Below the pieces are notes generated by a model. The model saw only the letters and a list, made by a program, of their open reading frames with translations, had not been told where the DNA came from and did not search any database. DNA of 19,702 nt from CAYWNA01 sp964459305 (GTDB taxonomy: Bacteria; Planctomycetota; Planctomycetia; Pirellulales; Pirellulaceae). This document shows positions 1 through 7,386 of this stretch, piece by piece. The stretch covers positions 1 to 19,702 of the forward strand of contig CAYWNA010000252.1 of assembly GCA_964459305.1 (NCBI GenBank), given 5' to 3'. The first letter of the stretch is position 1. Every line of letters starts with the position of its first letter. The position numbers were made by a program, and so were the translations under genes.

Positions 1-61
1 AATTACGAACGTGCTCTGATTCGCACGGCTGCGCCCACAGCAATTGTGTCGGTGTATACAG

Positions 62-154
62 TTGTGGCCGGTCGCAGCAGTTGTGGCCGGTCTCCCGACC
101 GAGCCACTTCCTCCGACCGAACGGTCTCCCGTTTATGCGGAGACCCCCGGTCGG
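62..154. repeat. Hairpin-rich repeat cluster at window start
   Basis: The motif TTGTGGCCGGTC occurs twice here, 18 bp apart. The second copy runs into a small hairpin, CGGTC-TCCC-GACCG. A larger imperfect hairpin follows: CCGACCG (113-119) plus GGTCTCC (123-129) pair with GGAGACC (139-145) plus CGGTCGG (148-154) around a short loop. No protein frame across it looks real. It resembles the REP-like intergenic palindromes common in planctomycete genomes (from memory). Its role is unknown and it may be a truncated member of a longer element. Confidence 0.5.
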
Positions 155-228
155 CAATCTCGGCGGGGTCAGAGAACCGCGCCGAGCCAGACTTTCTCAC
201 TTGGGCGGAAGACCAGACTGAGATAACT

Positions 229-358
229 GAGGGTGTCCGGGAATGGGGAGGGCGAAGCTCCCGCTGAGCCGGATTTCTGGTGCCAACGCGCGGCTCGGCA
301 GGAGCCTCGCCCTCCCGAGTACCGTAGATTCCAGCGGGCCGAATTCCCGGACACCGCC
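229..358. mobile_element. 130-bp palindromic MITE-like element, copy 1
   Basis: This is a non-coding palindrome with terminal inverted repeats GGTGTCCGGGAAT (232-244) and ATTCCCGGACACC (343-355), a perfect 13 bp. Inner 26-bp arms at 246-271 and 291-316 pair with three mismatches. The octamer AGATAACT lies directly outside both ends (221-228 and 359-366), as expected of a target-site duplication. A second copy at 12851-12980 has exactly the same length, aligns without gaps at about 107/130 positions, and has its own 8-bp flanking repeat. It encodes no transposase, so it would be mobilised in trans. The right end lies 37 bp before the ATG of the truncated pectate-lyase frame. Confidence 0.8.
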
Positions 359-395
359 AGATAACTGTTCCGTTTCCTCAGCCGGAGAACGCATC

Positions 396-611
396 ATGGT
401 GCTCTGCCAACGACTGCTCATGGTCGGATTGACTTGCTGCTTGCTGTCGACCATCGGCTTTTGTGCCGCGCAGCCAGTGCGAGCGTTCCCTACGGCCGAA
501 GGTTTTGGCGCGTCCGCGCAAGGTGGTCGAGGCGGTCGTGTGCTCTTTGTAACGAACCTAGACGATTCGTATCTTCGCCAACGGGGCACCTATAGGTATG
601 AGGAGCGATGA
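396..611 (+). pseudogene. Truncated secreted pectate lyase (N-terminal stump)
   Basis: This 71-codon frame opens with a clear signal peptide: a hydrophobic stretch from about residue 6 to 22, followed by a CAAQPVRA cleavage region. Next comes AFPTAEGFGASAQGGRGG and then VLFVTNLDDS, the hallmark start of mature bacterial pectate lyases (PL1-like parallel beta-helix enzymes, usually about 400 residues or more). Homology stops after about 45 mature residues and the frame ends at TGA. No beta-helix or catalytic region follows in any frame, so the gene is a remnant, not an enzyme. GGAGA at 383-387 is a good ribosome binding site for the ATG at 396; longer upstream extensions run through the palindromic element and are not credible. 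The truncation point, around 580-611, has no recognisable insertion. Confidence 0.6.
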
Positions 612-649
612 GTACCTTGACCAGATGGCGTCGGATGTCCAGCCGATCA

Positions 650-916
650 CTATTCATTGAGTGAATAAAGTCCGCCACGATCGTGTTTCAGTTTTCCCTG
701 TCTCGCCAGTTCCTGCCAGACGGCCTTGGAAAACTGGTCCGGAGGCGTAATGGCAACGATGCCTGATTGCTGGCCGGAGGACGTGGGGCCGTAGCCCATG
801 CGGGATTCGTCATCCAGGCGAGTTAGCTTGAGGCGTTTGCGGAATGCTTTCATTGCCAAACGGAGCTCTTCTTTCGACGGGGGCTCGGGCGTGGCAGTGG
901 CTTCCGATTCGACCAT
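650..916 (-). CDS. Small conserved hypothetical protein (88 aa)
   Basis: The function is not recognised. The protein has an acidic, proline-rich N-terminus (ESEATATPEPPSKEEL), then a basic helix (LAMKAFRKRLKLTRLDDES). A Gly/Ser-rich stretch (GYGPTSSGQQSG) follows, and the end is IVAITPPDQFSKAVWQELARQGKLKHDRGGLYSLNE-like. The last part looks like a short helix and wing that could pack as a winged-helix-type fold; this is inference. I recall near-identical small proteins in many planctomycetes. The ATG at 916 was chosen because AAGGA lies about 8 nt upstream; an upstream extension to 1036 lacks such a site and has low-complexity composition. No signal peptide or membrane segment, so probably cytoplasmic. 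Confidence 0.7.
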   Translation of the reverse strand: MVESEATATPEPPSKEELRLAMKAFRKRLKLTRLDDESRMGYGPTSSGQQSGIVAITPPDQFSKAVWQELARQGKLKHDRGGLYSLNE

Positions 917-1109
917 GATGTGTTCCTTTCGAATCTTGACTGGGCGATGAATGACTAGGGCTTCAGGTCGTCTTCCGCGCGACGACCAGCGCGTCGAGGC
1001 ACTTGATTTTATAACCGATACGGACCTCGGCGTCACGTGACACGGTGTGCCGAAGCGGGTGGATCGATGGGGCGTACTGCGGACTACCTTGGCATACTCG
1101 CGAATCGCA

Positions 1110-1394
1110 TTACGCTTGGAACGATGTGCGAACCAGCAAGAAGATCAGGCCGGGCACGTGGGGGATCAGGTCGAGACGAGTCGCATAGAGCTCTCGGTCC
1201 GGCTCATCTACACATTCGGTGTTCTTTGAAAGCACCTCGCTTATTCGGTCGACGCCGGCAAAAAGATCGGCAGCCGGTTTGCCTGTCGATTCGTCGATGC
1301 GACCTCGGGCAATGGTATTGTGGACCCAAACGGTCCAGCTTGGATCGAGAACGATAACTTGCTGGGCCGTTCGGATGCGATCGCGTTCTGACAT
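1110..1394 (-). CDS. Hypothetical protein (94 aa), possibly a gene fragment
   Basis: This ATG-started frame reads MSERDRIRTAQQVIVLDPSW, then WVHNTIARGRIDESTGKPA and DRISEVLSKNTECVDEPDREL. The composition is balanced and soluble-protein-like, with helix-turn patterns, unlike the shadow frames on the other strand. The last 20 residues (PHVPGLIFLLVRTSFQA) are abruptly hydrophobic, which may mean the true C-terminus was lost by a frameshift. The ribosome binding site is weak (GAAAG just before ATG). It lies upstream of, and on the same strand as, the 88-aa gene, separated by 193 bp. No family is recognised and no function is proposed. Confidence 0.4.
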   Translation of the reverse strand: MSERDRIRTAQQVIVLDPSWTVWVHNTIARGRIDESTGKPAADLFAGVDRISEVLSKNTECVDEPDRELYATRLDLIPHVPGLIFLLVRTSFQA

Positions 1395-1533
1395 TCTTTC
1401 AAAAACCCTGTAAGGCTTGTGGCTCCGTTGTCGTCATCCGAACAAACAGTATGTCGACGATCTGAGGCTCCCGGTCCGTTTGGCCAGTTCCTGACAGAAT
1501 CGATGCTGCTTGCCGTTGCCGATAGGCTTTCGC

Positions 1534-1565
1534 GGACTAAAATGTAGTCGTGGACTAGAATGTAG
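1534..1565. promoter_or_regulatory. Direct repeat / dyad upstream of the YdjY-like gene
   Basis: GGACTAAAATGTAG (1534-1547) is repeated as GGACTAGAATGTAG (1552-1565), 18 bp on and matching at 13 of 14 positions. The first copy also forms a perfect dyad GACTA-N5-TAGTC (1535-1549). The repeat ends 26 bp before the ATG at 1592. TAAAAT and TAGAAT inside the copies could serve as -10 elements. This is the layout of a tandem operator or of a promoter duplicated by slippage. No regulator can be named. Confidence 0.35.
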
Positions 1566-1591
1566 ATTTCCCTTCTCGTGAAAGATGCAAC

Positions 1592-2350
1592 ATGACGACT
1601 CGTGCTGTCACATCTTTGTGCTCCCTGTTCGTGATAGCGGGCTTCCTATTGACCGGGCCGGTTGAGGCACAGCAGCGAGGTTCCGCCGCTCGCCTTCCCG
1701 ATCCGGGTACCGTGGTAATCGACGAAGCTCGGGGGGAAGTGATTCTGTCGGCGAAGGTTCAGTTTCCTGAGGACAAGCCTTGCATCAACGAGTATGGCCA
1801 GCGTGTGCAGGCATTCGCGGGGTGTTCCAGGGCCGCAGGGGGCGATGCGAAGATGGCCAACTACTTCGTGTTCCTCGTGGATGTGGAAACGGAGAAAGTC
1901 TCCGATGCACTTGAGAGAATCGGATGTCGGTCCGCGGTCCACTACAGCATCCAGGAAGGGCGCAAGCGCAGCGGGTTGACGGCTAAGACTCGTCCCGAGG
2001 ACTACTTGCAGGGCGATCCTGTCGTGCTCTCCATTTTCTGGCAGAATGACCGGGGGCTCTGGATCGAGAAAGCGTACGAAGACTTCGTTACGGAGTCGGT
2101 GACGGTCGGCGGGCAGACCATCGAAAAACCTTGGACGCCCCATTTCGTATTTCACGGCAGCGGGGCGATCCACAAATCCGGCACGGGGTGCATCGCTTGC
2201 CCTTGTGACTGCCCGGGTGGAATCATCGCCGACAACCGCTTTCCCATTTACGATCCCAAGCCAACCGTCCGCTTCGATATGGCGGAAGCGCCTCCTGTCG
2301 GCACACAGGTCTACGTGCGGATCCGTCCCATTGCGTCCCGGCCCGAGTAG
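1592..2350 (+). CDS. Secreted YdjY-like protein with a cysteine cluster
   Basis: This 252-aa protein has a Sec signal peptide of about 26 residues (hydrophobic core SLFVIAGFLLTG, cleavage after VEA). The mature part starts PDPGTVVIDEARGEVILSAKV, the typical opening of planctomycete YdjY-domain proteins. It continues with a mixed beta region containing VVLSIFWQND and PWTPHFVFHGSGAIHKSG, also YdjY-like in style. Near residues 200-207 lies C-x2-C-x-C-x-C (GCIACPCDCPGG), a compact cluster able to bind a metal or form disulphides; further Cys are at about 64, 78 and 112. The protein probably acts outside the cytoplasm. Its biochemical role is unknown; family assignment is from memory and moderate. 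The start is supported by the signal peptide, although the ribosome binding site (GAAAG) is weak. The direct repeat at 1534-1565 may control it. A 289-aa frame antisense to it is a shadow. Confidence 0.75.
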   Translation: MTTRAVTSLCSLFVIAGFLLTGPVEAQQRGSAARLPDPGTVVIDEARGEVILSAKVQFPEDKPCINEYGQRVQAFAGCSRAAGGDAKMANYFVFLVDVETEKVSDALERIGCRSAVHYSIQEGRKRSGLTAKTRPEDYLQGDPVVLSIFWQNDRGLWIEKAYEDFVTESVTVGGQTIEKPWTPHFVFHGSGAIHKSGTGCIACPCDCPGGIIADNRFPIYDPKPTVRFDMAEAPPVGTQVYVRIRPIASRPE

Positions 2351-2425
2351 ACGCGTTCGTGGTCGTATCTGAAACCGAATGGACGCGGCGGTCTTTGCCA
2401 GGATAGAGAGCCGACGTGTGAGTTG

Positions 2426-2500
2426 GTTTGTAGTCCCGCCTTTAGGCGGTTTTTGAAACAAGATGTAGCGAGGAAACCGCCCAAAGGCGGAACTACGAAC
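2426..2500. repeat. 75-bp palindrome (GCCTTTAGGC family), full copy
   Basis: Two 27-bp arms (2426-2452 and 2474-2500) pair with 24 matches around a 21-nt loop. The arm core is CCGCCTTTAGGCGG, itself a dyad in the left arm. A half copy lies at 3603-3626, so the WD40 gene is bracketed by this family. It could fold as an RNA hairpin in the region between the YdjY-like stop (2350) and the WD40 start (about 2606). There is no T-run after it, so it is not a classical terminator. Confidence 0.65.
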
Positions 2501-2605
2501 GGCTACACACCCCATTTATGCGTCGGCTTCAGAGTGTAAAGACTTGCCACGATGCCGCCAGTGTTCATCGGCTGCACGCAGCACGAGGAGACTGCTACTT
2601 TGCAC

Positions 2606-3571
2606 ATGTTACGATCCACTCTTTGTGGAACTCTCACGGCAATCCTTGGTCTGGGACTCAGCATTGCGATGGCCGGCGAGGCACGCGTGCTGGAACACCA
2701 CAAAGACAACATCTACCAATTCGCTGTCACCGCTGACGCTCGGTGGATGGCCACCGCCTCCGGTGACAATACGGCCGGAATCTGGGATCTGCAGACCGGC
2801 AAGGTCAAGCACTCGCTGCCCCACGACGGACCTGTCTACACGGCCGACTTCAGTCCTGACGGGCGGCGATTGGCCACGGGCAGTGGAGACGGTCGCGTGG
2901 CCCTGTGGGCGATCGGCGACGGACTGCGGCTGTACGACGCGAAGAAACATGGCGACGCCATTTACTGCCTGAGTTTTTCTCCCAACGGAAGACAGTTGGC
3001 CACAGCCGGAGGTGACGGCGATGGTGGCGATACCCTTTGTCGTTTGTGGGACGCCGTGACCCTGGATGTGGTGTCTGAGTTTCGCGGCCACCGTCTTCCA
3101 GTCTATGGCCTGGCCTTCGCGCCGGACGGAAGGACCTTGGCCACGGCCAGTCGCGACAAGTCAGTGCGTCTGTGGAGTTTGCCGGACGGTGGGTGTCGTA
3201 CACTTGAGGGCCACACCAGCGACGTGTATCGCTGCGCGTTCTCGCCGGATGGTCGTTACCTGGCGACTGCCAGTCAAGACGCGACCGTGCGTGTCTGGGA
3301 CGTGACGACCGGCCGTTGCGAAGCGGTCCTCAAAGGGAAACGCGATCCGCTGTACGCAGTCGCGTTTTCGCCTGATGGCAAATGGCTGGCGTCCGTCGGC
3401 GACGACTGCCGACTGCGTGCGTGGCAAGTCGACAACTTCCTGCTCGGGTTGGAAGAGAAGCTGTCGCGCGAAGCCCTGTACGCCGTGGCCTTTCTGCCCG
3501 ATGGCGACCGAATTCTCGCCGGCGGTGCGGACAAGGCTGCTTACCTACGGCCATTCGGACCGCAGCCCTGA
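2606..3571 (+). CDS. Secreted seven-repeat WD40 beta-propeller protein
   Basis: About 321 residues. A signal peptide (MLRSTLCGTLTAILGLGLSIAMAGEA) is followed by seven consecutive WD40 repeats, enough to close one propeller. Each carries a variant of xVYxxxFSPDGRxLATxSxDxxxxxWD, for example FSPDGRRLATGSGD, FAPDGRTLATASRD and FSPDGRYLATASQD; the last ends in FLPDGDRILAGGADKAAYLRPF. The third has a Gly/Asp insertion (GGDGDGGDT). No enzyme domain is fused, so the likely role is an extracytoplasmic protein-binding scaffold; partners are unknown. GAGGAG at 2585-2590 is ideally spaced for an in-frame TTG at 2600, slightly far for the ATG at 2606, and an ATG at 2552 is also open. The signal peptide favours 2600/2606. 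Palindromes flank the gene on both sides. Confidence 0.85.
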   Translation: MLRSTLCGTLTAILGLGLSIAMAGEARVLEHHKDNIYQFAVTADARWMATASGDNTAGIWDLQTGKVKHSLPHDGPVYTADFSPDGRRLATGSGDGRVALWAIGDGLRLYDAKKHGDAIYCLSFSPNGRQLATAGGDGDGGDTLCRLWDAVTLDVVSEFRGHRLPVYGLAFAPDGRTLATASRDKSVRLWSLPDGGCRTLEGHTSDVYRCAFSPDGRYLATASQDATVRVWDVTTGRCEAVLKGKRDPLYAVAFSPDGKWLASVGDDCRLRAWQVDNFLLGLEEKLSREALYAVAFLPDGDRILAGGADKAAYLRPFGPQP

Positions 3572-3602
3572 CAACGACGCGGATAGGGTCAGTTGTCGGG
3601 TT

Positions 3603-3626
3603 GTTCGTAGTACCGCCTTTAGGCGG
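3603..3626. repeat. Half copy of the 2426-2500 palindrome
   Basis: This segment matches the arm of the palindrome at 2426-2500 (GTTCGTAGTACCGCC onward) and contains the dyad CCGCC-TTTA-GGCGG. It begins 32 bp after the WD40 stop codon and could form a small 3' hairpin. No poly-T tail follows, so rho-independent termination is unsupported. It may be a remnant of a once complete element. Confidence 0.5.
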
Positions 3627-3746
3627 CTGTTGCGCTCGAAGGCCGGAAAAGCAGATATGCCGATATTCGCAGGGCGACGCATCCCGCCGGCCGAATCAGG
3701 GTCACGTGATATCGAGCCACGGCTTGACGCGATGACAGCGGTGGGG

Positions 3747-6700
3747 TCAGCGTACGTTCTTGGAAAGCCGGTCTTCCGGGCGTTGGAATTCGTCCTGGCG
3801 GTATTCGGTGCGGACCTTGGGAGCCGTCTTGGTTTTCGGCGGGTAGGTCCAGAGCGGGAACCAATCGATCGGGGCGTCTTCGATCTCGCGAATTTCCTCG
3901 TCGCTACGGAACATCGCCCACAGATCGATCCAAGCGATCAGCATCCGTAGATCTTCCGGCGGCAGATGCTTGCCACAACGCTTCTTGTCCCTCGCCTCGG
4001 CGATCAGCTTGCTCTTGGGCGAGAGACACGTCAGCGGCGCCAGGGTTTGGTAGTGTGTGGCAATCGTGCTGGGCACCGCGAGATAACCACGCGATACATC
4101 GTATCTGGGGATGCCTCCCGTTATCTGATGGTTATTCTCTCCCAGGGTCAGTGTCAGATACGGTTCGGCGAAAATGCCCCCGAAACGTCGCGCGCCCAAC
4201 GGGTCCGGGCGCAACGTCAGGTTGAGCGTTTTGGCCGCCTTTCCATCGCCCTGATGACATTCAGCACACGCGCGGTCGAAGATTGGCTGGATGTCTCGCA
4301 CATACGAAAGCGAGCGGACGCCCCACGGAGGTGGCTCGATTGCGTCGGGCGCCATTTTGGTCATGACCGCCTGGGCTACCGGCGTCGAATTGTGGCTCTC
4401 GTGACAACCGGTGCAGCCTCGGTATTCACCCGGTCTCGCCGATACCCAGGACCGCATCGTGTGAACCGTGCGATAATGTTCGTCGAGCACCTGAAAATAG
4501 AGCATCCGGCATGGGGGAACCTCGAAACCGACCGAGCCGTCTTCGCGAATCGGAACCGTGCCGTGGACTTGTTTGACGCCCAGCGGCCCGGTGACGGAAG
4601 TGATTGGCCCTTGCACCAATCCATTGTGACCCCACGAAACATCGGTTGTCGCTGTCGGCGTCTTGCCTCGCAGGAACTCTTCGCCCCACTCTCCCCATGC
4701 TGTATTCGGGCCCTTGCAGCCAAACGATTTGCCGCCGGGGTGGACGATGCCGATCGAGTAGTTTTTTGGCATGCTCTCGACGACTCGCAGATATTTGGCA
4801 TGCTCGCGGACTTCCGCCGGCGCGCTGTCGAATATGTTGTTCGAGAAGAAGACCCCCGGGCGGATCGTCGGGTTGTCCTTTTCCGAACCGGGCATATCGG
4901 CGACCTCGGGCAATAGAGGCGGACTCCGTCGCGAGCGGACCGGCTGAGCATACAGGATGTTGTTGTCGCCTTCGTAGATCAATTCGCGATTGCCGTAGAT
5001 GTCCATCAGGTAGAGTTTGAATTGCCCAATGGTCGGATCGTGAGCGGAACGCATGCTCCGGACTTTCAGGGCGCCGGTTCGAGCGGAAACGAGGAACAAC
5101 TCTTCGCTGAGGGGATAAGGTGTTTTGTAAGCAGCGTACTTGCCAGACGTATGGTATTGCTCCGTCAGATCGGGTGTCGGGACCGGTCCATCGCCTACCT
5201 CTGGCCAGGGCATCTCCCGGGTGACCTTCCAGATGCCATCGGGGTGGTTCAGACCCTCTTTCGGATCAACGATGCCAATACACCCTACCCATACGTCGTG
5301 ATGGCCAAACCCGTTGAACATCACTTTCGATGTACCAGGAATCTGTCGCGCTTCGCCGAGATGGTCGGGATGCTCGGTCTGATTACCCCAGAACGTCGCT
5401 GCCGCCGTGCCGTCGGGACGCATCGTCCAGAGCGATTGGATCCGGTTCGCGAACTTGTCGACGTACTCCCATCGCGTCGAGATGATTCGCCCGTCGTCGA
5501 GCAATGATGGCGAGAACTCCGGCTCCGTACCCGGACTGAGGATGTGGATATTCGATCCGTCCGCATCGCAACGGGTCATGATATAGCTGCGCGCCCACAT
5601 TCCACATTGGGCGTAAACCTCGGCGCGGGTCGAAAGGAACAAGTAGCGATCGCCGGGCAGATAGATCGGGTCGATATCGGAATAGCCGCCGTAGGTGATC
5701 TGTCGAAAGTCTTTGCCGCCGATTCCGATTTCATAGAGATGATACGCCCGCTCGTCTTCCGGTTTCATGCAGAGCAAAGCCCGGTCGCCGTCGAAGGAGA
5801 GGTCGAAACTGAGCATCGCGCCCGGCTGCCCGAAATCATCGGGAGGGGCAAGTTGGCGCGGTGCCGGCGTGTTCGCGAATTCTCCCAGAACGATCAGCTT
5901 CGCGCCGTGCGACGCGCACATCTCGCTTCGGAACCGGCTCTCGTGGACCCATTCCGTTTGATGGAACGTTCCGTGCGTGTCAGGGCTACGGTGTGTATAC
6001 GGCGCGTCGACGCAAATGATCGCCGAGAAGTCGATCTCCGAATGCTTCAGCAATACGCGGCGTTTCAGGGCGCGGACATCAAAATAGAGCGTTCGTATTT
6101 TGGAGGCATCGAGCACTGACTCGTCGGCGGTAGCTCTTTGTTCGATGTTCTTCAATGTGGCCAACTCGTCGGACAGATCAGGCGTGTCGGCTCGTCCTTG
6201 CAGCCGGTCGATCATCTCGCGAGTCCAAGTGATTTCCTTGTCGGTACGCGTGAGCAGGTCGTCTTCTTCGGCCTGAAAAAGCCATTCGGCCTTTTGCTGA
6301 AGCTCGCGCTTGCTCAGATGCGGAGCTTCCTCCGCGTAAAAGAGTTCGCGAGCCTGACGGGCCATTTCCGTGCAGCGGAGCTTTTCGATCATCGCGGTTT
6401 TGGCCGCGACCCACTGCGGATCGTACGGCGTATTCTCTGCCGCGTCGTAGAGGGCCAACTGCTCCGATAGCGGAAGTGCCGCGCCGAACAGCCGTACGTC
6501 GTCCAGGCAGCCGTTGAACGGATATCCGCCGTTGAGCGACCCGATCTCAACGTGCTTGATCGGTGATTCTAGATCGGACGGCGAAAGCGTATTGACATCG
6601 GTTTTCCATGCGAGGTCGTTCGATCTCAGGATCGACTTGCCCGCCCTGCTATCGTTGACAAACACGACGTGATACCAGGAGCCCGGTGTCCACGTCAGGC

Positions 6701-7184
6701 TTTCTGTGCCGAACCCGACAAACGACCCGCCGTTCTGCCAGCCGAAGTGCAGCCGGTTGTTGTGGACTTCCACCTGGACGCGGTGGTTCATGGTGCCGTC
6801 AGAAAACGTGAACAACTGACGGCTGGCACCGCCGTCGTACTGAATCCACATCGACACGGTGAAGTCGGTCAGCTTGCCCAATTCAGCCGCATCCGGGGCG
6901 AGGCGAATGGAGCCGGCCGCCCGGAACCGGATCGCTTGGCCGATCTTGCCCGTGACAGAATGCTCTGCCGTGGCTGCGGTGAGACTGCCGTGTAGCTCGT
7001 TCGTCGAGGAATCGACAATGCGGCTGTTCTGGCTGCTTTCGTCGAGCTGCCAGTGACCGGCCAGATCGTTTTCACTTTGGGCTAGCCGCGGCAGGACCAT
7101 CAACAGAAGGAAACAGAGACTCATCAGCCAGACACGCAAAGTTGTCAGGAAACACCATCGGACAATTGGAGCTTTCGTTTTCAT
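3747..7184 (-). CDS. LamG + PD40 propeller + dihaem protein, HZS-alpha-like
   Basis: A 1145-aa exported protein. Signal segment LMSLCFLLLMVLPRLAQS is near residues 20-37. A LamG/concanavalin-like domain (about 42-245) includes GHWQLDES, FTVSMWIQYDG, WYHVVFVNDS and LDDVRLFGAAL. A charged helical stretch (about 255-365) leads to a PD40/TolB-like propeller (about 385-640; LSFDLSFDGDRALL, IDPIYLPGDRYLFLSTR, SPSLLDDGRIISTRWEYVD). Two c-type haem motifs, CTGCH (about 924) and CAECH (about 973), sit near the C-terminus. This order resembles the alpha subunit of hydrazine synthase and its many non-anammox planctomycete relatives. No beta/gamma subunits or other anammox genes are present, so hydrazine synthesis is not implied; a periplasmic redox or surface role is inferred. 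The ATG at 7184 has GGAG six nt upstream; a TTG at 7196 would overlap that site. Downstream neighbour, same strand, of a disrupted paralogue. Confidence 0.85.
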   Translation of the reverse strand: MKTKAPIVRWCFLTTLRVWLMSLCFLLLMVLPRLAQSENDLAGHWQLDESSQNSRIVDSSTNELHGSLTAATAEHSVTGKIGQAIRFRAAGSIRLAPDAAELGKLTDFTVSMWIQYDGGASRQLFTFSDGTMNHRVQVEVHNNRLHFGWQNGGSFVGFGTESLTWTPGSWYHVVFVNDSRAGKSILRSNDLAWKTDVNTLSPSDLESPIKHVEIGSLNGGYPFNGCLDDVRLFGAALPLSEQLALYDAAENTPYDPQWVAAKTAMIEKLRCTEMARQARELFYAEEAPHLSKRELQQKAEWLFQAEEDDLLTRTDKEITWTREMIDRLQGRADTPDLSDELATLKNIEQRATADESVLDASKIRTLYFDVRALKRRVLLKHSEIDFSAIICVDAPYTHRSPDTHGTFHQTEWVHESRFRSEMCASHGAKLIVLGEFANTPAPRQLAPPDDFGQPGAMLSFDLSFDGDRALLCMKPEDERAYHLYEIGIGGKDFRQITYGGYSDIDPIYLPGDRYLFLSTRAEVYAQCGMWARSYIMTRCDADGSNIHILSPGTEPEFSPSLLDDGRIISTRWEYVDKFANRIQSLWTMRPDGTAAATFWGNQTEHPDHLGEARQIPGTSKVMFNGFGHHDVWVGCIGIVDPKEGLNHPDGIWKVTREMPWPEVGDGPVPTPDLTEQYHTSGKYAAYKTPYPLSEELFLVSARTGALKVRSMRSAHDPTIGQFKLYLMDIYGNRELIYEGDNNILYAQPVRSRRSPPLLPEVADMPGSEKDNPTIRPGVFFSNNIFDSAPAEVREHAKYLRVVESMPKNYSIGIVHPGGKSFGCKGPNTAWGEWGEEFLRGKTPTATTDVSWGHNGLVQGPITSVTGPLGVKQVHGTVPIREDGSVGFEVPPCRMLYFQVLDEHYRTVHTMRSWVSARPGEYRGCTGCHESHNSTPVAQAVMTKMAPDAIEPPPWGVRSLSYVRDIQPIFDRACAECHQGDGKAAKTLNLTLRPDPLGARRFGGIFAEPYLTLTLGENNHQITGGIPRYDVSRGYLAVPSTIATHYQTLAPLTCLSPKSKLIAEARDKKRCGKHLPPEDLRMLIAWIDLWAMFRSDEEIREIEDAPIDWFPLWTYPPKTKTAPKVRTEYRQDEFQRPEDRLSKNVR

Positions 7185-7213
7185 GTGTTTCTCCAATTCG
7201 AATGGGGATTCTT

Positions 7214-7325
7214 AGGCGAGCGGCGGAAATTCGCGTACCCGTGGGATAGGCTTCCAGCCTGTCAGGCCGCATATTTGACAGGCTGGAAGCCTATCCCACG
7301 GTAAATTCTCATCTGCCGCTCGCCT
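7214..7325. repeat. 112-bp palindrome, copy 1, upstream of the LamG/dihaem gene
   Basis: Outer arms AGGCGAGCGGC (7214-7224) and GCCGCTCGCCT (7315-7325) pair perfectly. Inner 23-bp arms (7241-7263 and 7277-7299; GTGGGATAGGCTTCC... core) also pair perfectly around a 13-nt loop. The element lies 29 bp upstream of the ATG at 7184 and 62 bp beyond the end of the disrupted paralogue. A near-identical copy is at 10201-10313. Both share ATTCTT just outside the left edge. No clear target duplication was found. Confidence 0.8.
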
Positions 7326-7386
7326 TATGGATATCGAACGTCTGAGTTCGATGACCGGCGCGAAGCTGGATCTTGCTCGCCTTCCG

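Noticed and set aside
2426..2500. Rho-independent terminator of the YdjY-like gene
   Set aside because: The hairpin is strong but is not followed by a T-run and belongs to a dispersed repeat family.
1646..2515. Minus-strand 289-aa open frame
   Set aside because: Antisense to the YdjY-like gene, which has a signal peptide and family motifs; the frame also starts within the palindrome region.
3966..4916. Long plus-strand open frame (316 aa) and similar frames at 5022-5507 and 5544-6119
   Set aside because: They lie antisense to the LamG/dihaem gene, are Arg/His-rich, and have no domain or ribosome binding site; they are high-GC shadow frames.
3747..7184. Calling this gene a functional hydrazine synthase subunit
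   Set aside because: Only the alpha-like domain order and two haem motifs are present. No beta/gamma subunits or other anammox genes are in the window, and such homologues occur widely in non-anammox planctomycetes.
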